64,000 bases of DNA from Nocardia alni (GCF_019038435.1 NZ_JAGPOX010000018.1:1-64000); one strand, 5' to 3'. Counted from the stretch's first letter, positions 16,757-26,750 are shown. A program made the numbers and translations. Notes: a model not told the origin generated them from the sequence alone.

Positions 16757-19700
16757 ATGAGCATGACAACCGATTCGTCAACCACTGCCGACAACCGCTG
16801 GGAGCGCCACCTCGCCGAGCTGTACGTCTCCGACCGGCAGGTCCGGGAGGCCAAGCGGCTGCCCGAGCTGCAAGCCGCGATGCGCCGGCCCGGCCTGTCG
16901 CCGCGGGAGGTCATGGTCACGGCCATGACCGGGTACGCGGACCGGCCCGCCCTGGGGGAGCGCGCGACGACGCCCGTCACCGACCCGGAGACCGGACGCA
17001 CCACACTCGCGCTGCAGCCCGGATTCGACACCATCAGCTACCGCGACCTGTGGTCACGGGTCGGCGCCGTCACCGCCGAGTGGTACGGCCACGAACGATA
17101 TCCGCTGCGCGCCAACGAGTTCGTCGGCATCCTGGGCTTCGCGAGCCTTGACTGCGCGCTGGTCGACATGGCATGCCTGCGGCTGGGCGCGGTGTCGGTG
17201 CCGATGCAGTCCAGCGCCTCGCCCGACCGGCTCGCGCCGATCATCGCCGAAACCGGGCAGCGCATTCTGGCGGCCAGTGTGGAACAGCTGGATACCGCCG
17301 TCGAGTGCGCGCTGGGCAGCGAGTCGGTGCGGCGGGTCATCGCGTTCGACTATCACCCGGAGGTGGACGACGAGCGGGAGAAGTTCGAGGCGGCCCGAAC
17401 GCGCCTGGCGGACAGTGCGATCGTGCTGGACTCGCTGGCCGAGGTGATCGACCGCGGCACGGGCGTGGAGCCCGCTCCGGACTTCGAGGCCGACCTCGCC
17501 GAGGACAGGCTGGCGTCGTTGATCTACACCTCCGGCAGCACCGGAACGCCCAAGGGGGCGATGTACACCGACCGGTTGATGGTCAATATCTGGTTGGGTT
17601 TCATCCCCCGGGACGACGACCTGCCCGCGATCGGGCTGCACTATCTGCCGCTGAGCCACGTGATGGGGCGTGCGATGCTGTACCGCACGCTCGCCGCCGG
17701 TGGCACAAGCTATTTCGCCGCGGCCAGTGACCTGTCGACGCTGTTCGAGGATTTCGCGCTGGTCCGTCCCACCGAGCTGCTGCTGGTACCGCGCGTGTGC
17801 GACATGCTGTTTCAGCGGTACACCAGTGAATTGGCCAGGCGTACGGACGAATCCGGCGACCGGACCGCGCGCGAGGCGCGGGTGAAGGCCGAACTGCGCG
17901 ACGACGTGCTGGGCGGTCGCGTGGTGTGGGCGGGGTGCGGATCTGCGCCGCTGTCCGCGGAGATGTCCGAATTCGTCGAGTCGTTCCTCGAGGTTCCGGT
18001 GCTGGACGGTTACGGCTCCACCGAGGCCGCGATGGTCCTTGTGGATCACAAGATCCAGCGCCCGCCGGTGCTCGACTACAAGCTCGACGACGTGCCCGAA
18101 CTGGGGTACTTTACCACCGATTCCCCGCATCCGCGCGGTGAGCTGCTGATCAGGTCGTCGGTGGTGGTCCCCGGTTACTACAAACGGGCCGAGGCCACCG
18201 CGGCGATCTTCGATGCCGATGGTTACTACCGCACCGGCGACGTCATGGCCGAGATCGGGCCGGACGAACTGGTGTACGTCGACCGCCGTTCCAATGTGCT
18301 CAAGCTGTCACAGGGCGAATTCGTGGCCGTATCCCAGCTGGAGGCGTTGTTCGTCACCAGCTCGCTGATCCGGCAGATCTACGTCTACGGCAACAGCGAG
18401 CGCGCGTACCTGCTCGCCGTGATCGTGCCCACCGCACAGGCACTCGCGCTCGGCGAGGATCTTTCGGCGGCGTTGCGCGGGGCGTTGCGTGAGATCGCCG
18501 ATGAGGCTGGATTGCAGTCCTACGAGGTGCCGCGTGACTTCCTCGTGGAGACCGAGCCGTTCAGCACGGCAAACGGCCTGCTGTCCGAGGTCCGCAAGTT
18601 GCTGCGGCCGCGCCTGCGGGACCACTACGGCGAGCGTCTCGAACAGTTGTATGGCGAACTGGCGCAACGGGAGACCGACGAGTTGCAGGCGCTGCTCACC
18701 GGCGGCGGTGAACTGCCGGTGATCGATACCGTGCGCCGCGCCGCGCAGGCGGTGCTGAATACGACCGACGGCGTGCCCGCGGACGCGCATTTCGTTGAGC
18801 TGGGCGGAGATTCGCTGTCGGCGCTGTCCTTCTCGAATCTGCTGCGGGAGATCTTCGGCGTCGAGGTCCCGGTCAGCGTGGTGATCGGGCCCGCGAGCAC
18901 CCTGCACCGGCTGGCCGGGCACATCGAGGCGGCGCAGCACTCCGGCGCCACCCGGCCGACCGCCGCTTCCGTGCATGGCGCCGACAGTGCAGTGTGCATG
19001 GAAAGCTCATCTGCGTGGTACGCGGTCGTGATGCCGCGAGCGCACGCGCACGCCTCGCCGCGGTGTTCGACAGCGGCGATCCGGAACTCCTGCGCCGGTT
19101 CGAGGAGCTTGCCGCCGACCATCTCGAGGTTCTGGCCGGCGATATCGACGAAGCCCGTCTGGGCCTGGACGAGCCGACCTGGCAACGGTTGGCCGATACG
19201 GTCGATGTGATCGTGCATCCGGCCGCTCTGGTCAATCATGTCCTGCCGTACTCACAGTTGTTCGGCCCGAACGTCGCAGGGACCGCCGAACTGATCCGCC
19301 TCGCGCTGACCAGCCGGATCAAGCCGGTCACCTATCTGTCCACGGTGGCCGTGCTGACCGCGCACACCACGACGGCCGACGAAGACGCCGACATCCGCGT
19401 GAGCAGCCCGCAACGCGCGGTGGACGGCAGCTACGCCAACGGCTACGCGAACAGCAAGTGGGCGGGGGAGGTGTTGCTGCGCAACGCACATGACGCCTAC
19501 GGCCTGCCGGTCGCGGTGTTCCGCTCCGACCTGATCCTCGCGCACAGCCGCTACGCCGGGCAGCTCAACGTCCCCGACATGTTCACCCGGCTGCTGCTGA
19601 GCCTGCTGCTCACCGGCATCGCGCCCCGCTCGTTCTACCGCGCCGACGCCGCCCGGGCGCACTACGACGGCCTGCCCGCCGACTTCACCGCACGGCCGTC

Positions 19701-20089
19701 GCCACCCTGGGCGAACAGACGACCACCGGATACCGCACCTTCAACATGCTGAACCCGCACGACGACGGCATCTCCCTGGACACGTTCGTGGACTGGCTCG
19801 GCGCCGCGGGCCACCCCATCTCCCGCATGGACGGCTACCGGGAATGGTTGTCCCGCTTCGAGATCAAGCTCCGCGCACTGCCGGACCGCCAGAAGCAGAA
19901 CTCGATGCTGCCCCTGCTCGACGCCTTCCGCGACCCGGGCGAGGCGATCCCCGGCGCGGGCCTGCCCACCGACCGGTTCCGAACGGCCGTGCGCGCGGCC
20001 AAGATCGGCCCGGACAACGACATCCCCCACCTGTCCGAGCCTCTGATTCGCAAGTACGCGAACGATCTTCAGGCACTCGGCCTCGTGTG
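16757..20089 (+). pseudogene. car: Carboxylic acid reductase (CAR), disrupted by an internal deletion and a frameshift
   Basis: ATG 16757 follows GGAAGGA. The adenylation domain (YTSGSTGTPKGAMYTDRLM, LDGYGSTEAAMV, YYRTGD, YVDRRSNVLKLSQGEFVAVS) and the phosphopantetheine site ([16 protein letters not shown]) are intact to about 18960. The frame then shifts. The reductase domain resumes at about 18997 as [19 protein letters not shown] and runs to about 19700 (VIHP-like [29 protein letters not shown]). A second shift near 19697 moves the end ([21 protein letters not shown]) to another frame, closing at 20089. Against Nocardia CAR about 57 residues are missing, including the NADPH-binding TGANGYLG motif. 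It should no longer reduce carboxylic acids; the A-PCP part could still be made. Confidence 0.88.
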
Positions 20090-20109
20090 ATGTAAAGGTG
20101 AGGTGATGA

Positions 20110-20129
20110 GACTCGGCGATTGCCGAGTC
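20110..20129. terminator. Hairpin downstream of the CAR pseudogene
   Basis: GACTCGGC-GATT-GCCGAGTC is a perfect 8-bp stem with a tetraloop, starting about 20 bp after the CAR stop and before the next gene on the same strand. Confidence 0.5.
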
Positions 20130-20203
20130 CGCTGGTTGTGCCACATCACAGAATCCGAAGTGGACGATGTCGCGAGGCATGTCTCCCGCCGTAGTCTCGG
20201 GAC

Positions 20204-21115
20204 ATGTCGAGGCTGTCGCGCAGAGCTGCGTTGTCGTTGTTCCCCGCGGGCGCGCTCGCGCTGGGTGTCGGTGGCGCCGCGGCGGCCCGCGCCGATACCC
20301 AGCCCCAGGTCAGATACCACGGCTACGCTGCGGCGGACTGGGCGAAGCCCTACGCGCGGTTCATGGCCGCACGTACTCGACCCGCGCCAGATCCGGTGCT
20401 GGTCGCGTACGCCGGGCCTCCGACTCCCGCCGACCGGATCCCGGAATTCGCTTCGCTCACCAAGGGTCTCGCACCTACCGGCTACTTTCCGATAGAGACC
20501 GGCTACGGGAAGACCACCTCCGGGGCGTCGTGGGTGGCGGTGCACACGCTGATGCCGGGCGTCACGGCGGCGATGTGGGACTGGTGGTTCGGCTGGCATT
20601 CGATCGAGGCCGCGCGGTACAAGTTGTGGCATCCGGATGCGCACATGTTCGCAGAGCTTGCCGAGGACCGGACCAATGCCCCGATCCCGGACCGGCAGAA
20701 GTACGTCGGCAACATCTCCTACGTCGACGGGTACATCGGCCCGAAGCTACAACAGTTGGCCATCGCGTTCGAGGACCCGGTCGCGCACGGCTTCACCGTG
20801 CCGCCCGGGCACACCATCGTATTCGGCCGGGTCGGCAGCAGCGTGGCGCCGACCGACCTGGGCTGGCTGGCCCACCAAGTCCGCCCGATACCCGGCGGCT
20901 GCGAAATGCGCAGCCGCTTCTACCTCGACATCTACGGCCTGCACACCCCGAACCCCCGCGCGGCGGCGGACGCGATCGAACGCGGCGCCTCGGTAGACCC
21001 GGCCGACCTCGTCCTCGGCTTGGACGTGGCCCGCAACCTACTGATGCACTGCGGGCAGGAGATGCACCACCTGGCAGGCTTCCTCCCCGCCATCCACCAG
21101 GCTTTCGCCCGCTAG
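20204..21115 (+). CDS. Exported DAPG hydrolase (PhlG)-like protein
   Basis: 303 residues with a Tat-like signal (SRLSRRAALSLFPAGALALG, Ala-rich cleavage region to about residue 30). The mature part has WVAVHTLMPGVTAAMWDWWFGWHS and, near the end, LLMHCGQEMHHLAGFLP. These fit the PhlG family of zinc C-C hydrolases. The H282-x3-E286 pair (HCGQE) corresponds to the His270/Glu274 zinc ligands of Pseudomonas PhlG; I could not assign the other two ligands with confidence. Family members cleave the acetyl-phloroglucinol C-C bond. Export of such an enzyme is unusual, and its substrate is unknown. Confidence 0.7.
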   Translation: MSRLSRRAALSLFPAGALALGVGGAAAARADTQPQVRYHGYAAADWAKPYARFMAARTRPAPDPVLVAYAGPPTPADRIPEFASLTKGLAPTGYFPIETGYGKTTSGASWVAVHTLMPGVTAAMWDWWFGWHSIEAARYKLWHPDAHMFAELAEDRTNAPIPDRQKYVGNISYVDGYIGPKLQQLAIAFEDPVAHGFTVPPGHTIVFGRVGSSVAPTDLGWLAHQVRPIPGGCEMRSRFYLDIYGLHTPNPRAAADAIERGASVDPADLVLGLDVARNLLMHCGQEMHHLAGFLPAIHQAFAR

Positions 21116-21258
21116 CCGCCGGGGCTTACTCATGGCATTTCGACGGCGGCGCAGGGCCGGTCGAGCATGGGCGTGCAGTGCGAGGGACGGAAGTTGGCAG
21201 GTGGTTCCGGGGGCGTTGGCCGACGTGTGGCTGCTTTCGGGCTGGCAGACTGCCGGAG

Positions 21259-21543
21259 GTGAACGAATTTCCCGGTCTGGTTCAGCAGTTGCTCAGGGTC
21301 GTCGTGGCCTATACGTGGTTCTTCGAGTCGTGCGATGAGGACGTAGTTGATGGCGACACAGCGATCAAGCAGCAGGAGCAAGCCGCTTACCTGCTCGGTC
21401 AGCTCTCGGAAGCCGACAAGTCACGGTTGGTAGGCGAGTTGGCCGCGTTGGCTGCCGACGAAACCGATCCCGCGTGCCGAGAGTTCTTGGTGGCGTACTC
21501 ATCTGCGATGGGGCTTGTGGAAGAAGATGCTCCTGACCGCTGA
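21259..21543 (+). CDS. Small hypothetical protein (94 aa)
   Basis: The frame from GTG 21259 reads VNEFPGLVQQLLRVVVAYTW and FFESCDEDVVDGDTAIKQQE, ending SSAMGLVEEDAPDR. It is acidic, probably all-helical and soluble, with DPACREFLVAYSSAMGL near the C-terminus. The general look is that of small actinobacterial immunity-like or antitoxin-like proteins, but I do not recognise a family. The start is uncertain: GGAGG overlaps the GTG rather than preceding it. The 21116-21258 stretch contains no clear gene. Confidence 0.55.
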   Translation: MNEFPGLVQQLLRVVVAYTWFFESCDEDVVDGDTAIKQQEQAAYLLGQLSEADKSRLVGELAALAADETDPACREFLVAYSSAMGLVEEDAPDR

Positions 21544-21582
21544 GGGGGTTGGTCCGGCAGGGTTCGCCTGTGGCAATTCGAT

Positions 21583-21634
21583 GGCGGTGGACCGGGCCCG
21601 GGCGTCCCCTCATGACGCCGGGTCCCGGTCCGCC
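21583..21634. terminator. Bidirectional terminator-like hairpin
   Basis: A long GC-rich stem (arms about 21583-21606 and 21614-21634; the core GGACCGGG pairs with CCCGGTCC and GGCGTC with GACGCC, around the loop CCCTCAT). It lies between the small ORF on the plus strand and the hydantoinase-like gene on the minus strand, so it can serve both convergent transcripts. Confidence 0.6.
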
Positions 21635-21698
21635 GCTCGCGCTGCCACTGTCCCGACCGGCCGATGAGCGCTGATGCGGTCGGGCACGCGGTCCGGCG

Positions 21699-23165
21699 TC
21701 AGCGGGTGGCGGGGCGCCGGACGTAGCGGCCGGTGGGCTGACCGGTGACCTTGCCGTCGGCGTAGATCTCGGCGCCGCGCAGGAAGGTGCTGGTGACCGT
21801 GGAGCCGACCTCGAGGCCGCGGAACGGGCTGTACTCCTGGGTGGACTCGGAGTCTTCGGGCTTCACCACCCACGAGCGGTCCGGGTCGACGAGCGCGATG
21901 TCCGCGTCGAAGCCGGGGGCGATATCGCCCTTGGTGTGCAGGCCGTAGCGCTGGGCGGGATTCCAGGCGGTGAGTTCCGCGACCTTGCGCATCGACAGCC
22001 CGCGCTTGCGTCCCTCGCCGACCAGGCCGGGCAGCAGGTATTCGGTGCCGCCGAATCCGGACTTGGCGGCGAAGATGTCCGTGGGGTCGTCGCCGAACTT
22101 GGTGGCCTCCTTGCAGCACGCGTGGTCGGACACCACCCAGCTGACGTCACCGGCGAGCAGGTGCCGCCACAGCGCCTCGACGTCCTCGCGCGGGCGCAGC
22201 GGCGGGTTGACCTTGCCGCCGATGCCGTCCGCGGTGGTGATGTCGGCGAGCAGGTGCCCGATGGTGACCTCGCGCCGGAAATCAACGTGCGGAAAGGTTT
22301 TCGCCATCAACATGGCGGCCTCGAGCGCCTTGGCCGAGGACAGGTGCAGCAGGTTGATGTTCGGCAGCTGGGTCTCGTGCGCCAGGTACGAGGCGATGGT
22401 GACCGCGAGACCCTCGGAGTGCGGCGGCCGGGAGGCGCTGTAGGCCTCCAGCCCGGACAGTTTTCCTTCCCGCTGAACGATTTTCGTGTACGCGGTCATG
22501 ATCTCGGCCGTTTCGCAGTGCAGTGACAGCGAAATCGAGTCGGCGTGCTCCGGGAAGCGTTCTCGCGCAGCCTGAATGCCGCGCATCACGAACTCGAAGT
22601 GCGCGATGTCGTAGCGCTCGCCCTCGGGGATCATGAGGAACGAGTTCTGGTCGTTGGACGCCCCGTGCAGCCCGTGGCTGCCGTAGAACATGAAGATCTT
22701 GAACGAGGTGACGCCGTGTTCGGTGATCAGCTCGGGGATCTCGGCGATATGTGAGGACTGCATGGGCGCCAGGTGGAAGGCGTAGTCCACGTAGGACTTT
22801 CCGTCGGACGCCGCGAGCACCTCGGGGAAGACCTCCGAATAGTCGCCGCCCCGGTTGAGGTAGTACTGCCCGGTCCGCATGTAGGTAAGCGAGGTGGTCA
22901 CGCCGCCCTGCGCGCAGGCGCGGCTCTCGGTGCGGGTGTCCTCGTCGAGCGGGTTGTAGATGCCCCAGTGCTGATGGGCGTCGACGACGCCGGGGAAGGC
23001 CAGCTTGCCGCCGCCGTCCACGACCTCGCGGGCCGAGGAGGCGTCGAGCTCCGGCCCGACCTCGGTGATCTTGCCGTCGCTCACCGCGATGTCCGCGAGC
23101 GGGGTCTCGTCGACCCCCGGGCGGACTACACGCACGTTGCGGATGATCAGGTCGTGGTTGGTCAT
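21699..23165 (-). CDS. Hydantoinase/dihydroorotase-like cyclic amidohydrolase
   Basis: 488 residues. Metal site motifs are in order: VVDAHQHWG (the HxH pair), VTSFKIFM (the Lys expected to be carboxylated), LSLHCETAE, LLHLSSAKALE and WVVSDHACC (the Asp). C-terminal composite beta strands (GFDADIALVDPDRSWVVKPED) complete the D-hydantoinase/allantoinase/dihydropyrimidinase fold. It should open a cyclic amide, imide or ureide ring. The ATG at 23165 overlaps the stop of the FAD oxidoreductase gene (ATGA). It is the last gene of the minus-strand arm of the IclR locus. Confidence 0.87.
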   Translation of the reverse strand: MTNHDLIIRNVRVVRPGVDETPLADIAVSDGKITEVGPELDASSAREVVDGGGKLAFPGVVDAHQHWGIYNPLDEDTRTESRACAQGGVTTSLTYMRTGQYYLNRGGDYSEVFPEVLAASDGKSYVDYAFHLAPMQSSHIAEIPELITEHGVTSFKIFMFYGSHGLHGASNDQNSFLMIPEGERYDIAHFEFVMRGIQAARERFPEHADSISLSLHCETAEIMTAYTKIVQREGKLSGLEAYSASRPPHSEGLAVTIASYLAHETQLPNINLLHLSSAKALEAAMLMAKTFPHVDFRREVTIGHLLADITTADGIGGKVNPPLRPREDVEALWRHLLAGDVSWVVSDHACCKEATKFGDDPTDIFAAKSGFGGTEYLLPGLVGEGRKRGLSMRKVAELTAWNPAQRYGLHTKGDIAPGFDADIALVDPDRSWVVKPEDSESTQEYSPFRGLEVGSTVTSTFLRGAEIYADGKVTGQPTGRYVRRPATR

Positions 23166-24535
23166 TGGTCACCTTTCTGGAGATGAGCCGCGCAGTGTGT
23201 GGCCGCGAGGTAGGCGAGGCCGAGTGCGGGCAGGAGGCCGTTGCCGGCCAGGTATCCGGCCGCGCCGTGGCCGGAGATGCCGACGGCCGAGCCGCCGGAA
23301 GCGTAAAGGCCTGGGATAGGACGGGTTTCGGTGTCCAGCACGCGGGCGTGGCCGTCCACGGTGAGGCCGCCCTGGGTGTGGAACAGTGCGGGCACGATCC
23401 GGACCGCATAGAGGGGTGTGGTCAGTGGTTGCTCGAATCGGTTGCGGCCGAATCGGTCCCGTTGTCGCTCGTCGCCCGCGACGGCGGACGCCTCGGCGAG
23501 TTCCGCAGCCAGCGCGTCCGCGGGAACGCCGATGGTGGCGGCGAGCTCTTCCGCCGACTCACCGCGGCGGAGGGCGCCGCTTTCCATGACATCGACGTAG
23601 TCGCCGAAAGCCTTGCTGGCCTGATGGATCCGCTCGTCGTAGACGAGCCATCCGGACGCGCCGGGCTGCGCGGCGAGCACCGCGGCGTACTCCGAGTAGC
23701 CCGTGGTCTCGTCCCCGAACCTGCGCCCGTCCATCCCGATGACGAATCCCCCGTGCATCACCACGGTCCAGGTGACCAGCGTGCGCGCCTCGGCGGACAG
23801 AGCGGCATGCCCCTGATAGGCATCCAGATAGGAGATCGCCGCACCGAAGTCCGCCCCGATGCGCAGCGCGTCTCCGGTCGAGTACTCGCTACCGTGGTAG
23901 TCGGCCTCCGCGATCTCGGGCAGGTGCTCGGCGACCAGTTCCCGGTTCGCGCCATAACCATTGGTAGCCAACAGCACCGAGCCGGTGGAGATCTCTTCCG
24001 TGCCACCGTCCGGATAGGACACCGTGACCAACAGACCGTTCCCGTCGCGTCGCGTCGCAGTAACCCGGCCGGGCACCAACATATCGATCCCCGACTGCTG
24101 CGTCACCGCATCGGCGAGGTAGCGCAGCAGCCCCGAACCATGCCGCCCCGGAATGGAATGCACCCGCTGCACGCAATGCCCGGGGTAGTGGAAATCGGTA
24201 GGCAACTCGATCGGCAGCCCGGCGTGATCGTCCAGCCACTCCACAAGTTCCGCGCTCACCCCGGCCAGCGCCTCGGCGACGGGCTTCGCGAAGTCCCCAT
24301 GAGTCTTCGCCGCGATATCGCCGAGGAACTTCTCGGGCGAGTCATCGATCCCGGCCGCCCGCTGCCACCGTGAACCAGCACCAGGAATCATCGCGGTGGA
24401 CATCGAGGTGTTGTTACCGCGCAGATAGTTCTCATTCGCCTCGACAACCAGCACCCGCGCACCCAACTGCGCAGCCCGCAGCGCCCCAGCAAGCCCACCA
24501 CCGGCCCCGGCAACGACCAGATCTACATCAGTCAT
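23162..24535 (-). CDS. FAD-dependent oxidoreductase, fumarate reductase/ketosteroid dehydrogenase (FAD_binding_2) type
   Basis: 457 residues. GGAGG precedes ATG 24535. The N-terminus DVDLVVAGAGGGLAGALRAAQLGARVLVVEA is a dinucleotide-binding fold. The GNNTSMSTAMIPGAGSRWQRAAG segment and the C-terminal TQGGLTVDGHARVLDTETRPIPGLYASGGSAVGISGHGAAGYLAGNGLLPALGLAYLA are hallmarks of the flavocytochrome c/fumarate reductase/3-ketosteroid-1-dehydrogenase superfamily. It probably introduces or reduces a C=C bond next to a carbonyl. It is coupled to the hydantoinase-like gene. Confidence 0.87.
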   Translation of the reverse strand: MTDVDLVVAGAGGGLAGALRAAQLGARVLVVEANENYLRGNNTSMSTAMIPGAGSRWQRAAGIDDSPEKFLGDIAAKTHGDFAKPVAEALAGVSAELVEWLDDHAGLPIELPTDFHYPGHCVQRVHSIPGRHGSGLLRYLADAVTQQSGIDMLVPGRVTATRRDGNGLLVTVSYPDGGTEEISTGSVLLATNGYGANRELVAEHLPEIAEADYHGSEYSTGDALRIGADFGAAISYLDAYQGHAALSAEARTLVTWTVVMHGGFVIGMDGRRFGDETTGYSEYAAVLAAQPGASGWLVYDERIHQASKAFGDYVDVMESGALRRGESAEELAATIGVPADALAAELAEASAVAGDERQRDRFGRNRFEQPLTTPLYAVRIVPALFHTQGGLTVDGHARVLDTETRPIPGLYASGGSAVGISGHGAAGYLAGNGLLPALGLAYLAATHCAAHLQKGDQ

Positions 24536-24724
24536 TGGACCTCCACCAGCGGTCACAACGTGTCGGAGACGGAGTCGATGTCGTGCACCCGCCCACCCGT
24601 GCGGTCCCCAGCTCTCGGACAACGACCAGATCCACGGCGGTCCGACCGGGCCGGCCAACCGTCGCAGTTGCACGCTCGGCGCCACTGCCCGCAGCGAGCA
24701 GGCCGCGATCGGATCCAGGTCGGT

Positions 24725-25333
24725 TCATGCCTTCTCCGCCAGCAGTCGCAGGGCGTCCGCAACCGGATCGACGACGAGCGGACCACCCTCCGTCTGGTCG
24801 ACGTCGACCGCGGAACAGCCGTTGATCACCGCCGTGGCGCCGCGGGCTCCGAGATCGTCGAGGGCGGAGCGCATTGCGGTGTTCCAGCGTGCACCGTCGG
24901 CGACCGCTGCGAGATCCAGGTCCAGTACGGCGACGCCGAGGAACGTATCGTCGTGGCCGTATTCGCTGACCTTGCGGGTCAGCTCGTCGGCGATCACCTG
25001 GTTGCGGGTGACCGCGGCGACCCGGTGGCCGTCGGCTACGAGCTGCTCGACGACTATCTGGAGCATGCCACGCTCGCCCTCGGGTACGCCGGGGTCCAGG
25101 ACGCAGTCCGGCATCAGGAAGTCGTAGCCCTCGGCGTCGGCGAAGGCGGCCGCGACGGCCTTTTCCGATGCCTGGAGATCGGCGTCGGAGGCCAGTTGCA
25201 GGGGTGCGGACGGTCCGGCGTCCACCAGTTCGACGGTGACGCCGGCGGGGGCCAGTTCGTTGTAGCGGTGACGGCGGCGGTCGAGTTCGTCCGGGTCGAC
25301 GTGGATCGGCGTCACGGAAAAGATGCGGGGCAT
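24725..25333 (-). CDS. Asp/Glu/hydantoin racemase-superfamily protein
   Basis: 202 residues, with AGGAGG before ATG 25333. The two superfamily cysteines can be placed at MPDCVLDPG and VINGCSAVD, each at the end of a strand as in maleate isomerase, AroM and hydantoin racemase. The N-terminal IFSVTPIHVDPDELDRRRHRYNELAP is like hydantoin racemases. Racemisation or cis-trans isomerisation of a dicarboxylate or hydantoin would fit a neighbour that opens cyclic amides. About 190 bp without a gene separate it from the FAD gene. Confidence 0.75.
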   Translation of the reverse strand: MPRIFSVTPIHVDPDELDRRRHRYNELAPAGVTVELVDAGPSAPLQLASDADLQASEKAVAAAFADAEGYDFLMPDCVLDPGVPEGERGMLQIVVEQLVADGHRVAAVTRNQVIADELTRKVSEYGHDDTFLGVAVLDLDLAAVADGARWNTAMRSALDDLGARGATAVINGCSAVDVDQTEGGPLVVDPVADALRLLAEKA

Positions 25334-25360
25334 CAGGGCCTCCTTCGTGCGGTGGGGCGG

Positions 25361-26719
25361 TTATCCGGCCAGTGGGGCGAGGAGCGCGCGGGCGCCGGGG
25401 GAGACGGTCATTGCGTCCACCACGGCGCCGATCGTGCGCAGTTCGGCCGGCTCGAGCAGCCCGGCGAAGATCGCGGCGAGTCTGTCGCGGTCGAAGGGCT
25501 GGAAGTCGGTGTCGCCGACCGGGTTTCCGGCCTCGGCGGTATGCGTGCGCCCGTCGGCCAGTCGCACGGTGATTCGCGCGGCGCGATTGTCGGGCAGTTT
25601 TCCGGTGAGGTCTGGGTCTTCGCTGATCCGCACCCGTTCGGCGACCTGCGCGATTTCGGGTGCGTCCGCCGGGAGCAGTGCGGTGTAGCGGGGAGTCACC
25701 TCGCCGTGCAGCAGAGCGGTGGCGGCGACGAACGGGACGGAGAACATCGCGGACAGCTGGTTGTGCCAGGTCGTGCGATCGAGCCCGGCAGCCAGTGCGT
25801 GGGTCTGTACGTCGATTTCCATTGTCGTGGTAGCGATTTCAGGTGCGTTGGCCGCTGTGCCGAATAGTGCGGCGCGGGCATCGATCAGCAGATCCGCGAC
25901 GGGATGGGTGTACGAACACGACGAATGCCGCTTGAAGTAGTTACCGGTGATGTCGAACCGGGTGCCCAGCCCCTCGCTCAGCTCCTGCGGCGCGAAGGTA
26001 CCGAGCAACTCGCCCAGCGAGCGGGCCGCGGTGCCGGTATTGCGTGCCGAACCGGCCACAGCCAGGCGGGCCGCGGCGATCCCGGACGCGTTCGCCGCGC
26101 CCATCCAGGCGTCACGCACCGGATTGCCGTCCAGGGCCGAGTCGAAATGCCCGGCCACGGGAAGCCCGGAACCCGCATCGATCGCGGCAGCCATTCGTTC
26201 GGCGTCCAGGCCGAGCAGCCTGGCGCAGCCCGCGGCGGCTCCTGCCACGCCCCAGTTGCCGTGCGGATGCGTACCGCGCCGCAGCGATGTCGCCCGACCG
26301 AACCGCGCGGCCACCTCATATCCGGCCAGCAGCGCAGCGGCCAGATCCGGGCCGCGCACATCGAGCTCGGCGGCCAGCGCGAGCACGGCCGGAAACACGT
26401 GCGCCGCCGGATGCCCCTTGGCGTACTTGTTGCCCTCATCCATCTCCAGGCACACCGTTGCCGGCCCGTTCAGCCAGGCCGCGGTGACCGGGTCGGTCAG
26501 CGAACCACCCCCGACGACCGGGCTGTGCCCCGGCGGCGCGGGCCATGCGGCGCGGAACGCACGCTGGCCCTCGGTGCGCGCACCCACGGCATTCGCAGCC
26601 AGAACATCGAACAGCACCGTGCCCAGTCGCTCGGCGACCGGCGCGGGCACGGCGTCCCAGCGCAGTCCGGACACCCAGGTGCCCAGTGCCGATACGGATT
26701 CGGTGACCGAAAAGGTCAT
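25361..26719 (-). CDS. MmgE/PrpD-family protein (copy 1)
   Basis: 452 residues. Family features: LGTVLFDVLAANAVGARTEG, LNGPATVCLEMDEGNKYAKGHPAAHVFPAVLALAAE, and YFKRHSSCSYTHPVADLLIDARAAL (the usual PYPSCRFTH-like motif). The superfamily includes 2-methylcitrate dehydratase and cis-aconitate decarboxylase. The ATG at 26719 has GAGG 8 bases upstream; an alternative start at 26776 would overlap the palindrome at 26751-26767. It is the first gene of the minus arm and is only distantly similar to copy 2. Confidence 0.85.
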   Translation of the reverse strand: MTFSVTESVSALGTWVSGLRWDAVPAPVAERLGTVLFDVLAANAVGARTEGQRAFRAAWPAPPGHSPVVGGGSLTDPVTAAWLNGPATVCLEMDEGNKYAKGHPAAHVFPAVLALAAELDVRGPDLAAALLAGYEVAARFGRATSLRRGTHPHGNWGVAGAAAGCARLLGLDAERMAAAIDAGSGLPVAGHFDSALDGNPVRDAWMGAANASGIAAARLAVAGSARNTGTAARSLGELLGTFAPQELSEGLGTRFDITGNYFKRHSSCSYTHPVADLLIDARAALFGTAANAPEIATTTMEIDVQTHALAAGLDRTTWHNQLSAMFSVPFVAATALLHGEVTPRYTALLPADAPEIAQVAERVRISEDPDLTGKLPDNRAARITVRLADGRTHTAEAGNPVGDTDFQPFDRDRLAAIFAGLLEPAELRTIGAVVDAMTVSPGARALLAPLAG

Positions 26720-26750
26720 TCTCGACCTCACCGCCTTCCAGAATTCAGTC

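Noticed and set aside
18960..19020. Programmed frameshift in the CAR gene
   Set aside because: The reductase domain also lacks about 57 residues at this point, so a simple ribosomal shift would not restore the enzyme.
20167..21543. A 458-residue plus-strand protein
   Set aside because: Most of it is out of frame with the PhlG-like gene; only the last 94 residues look like a real protein.
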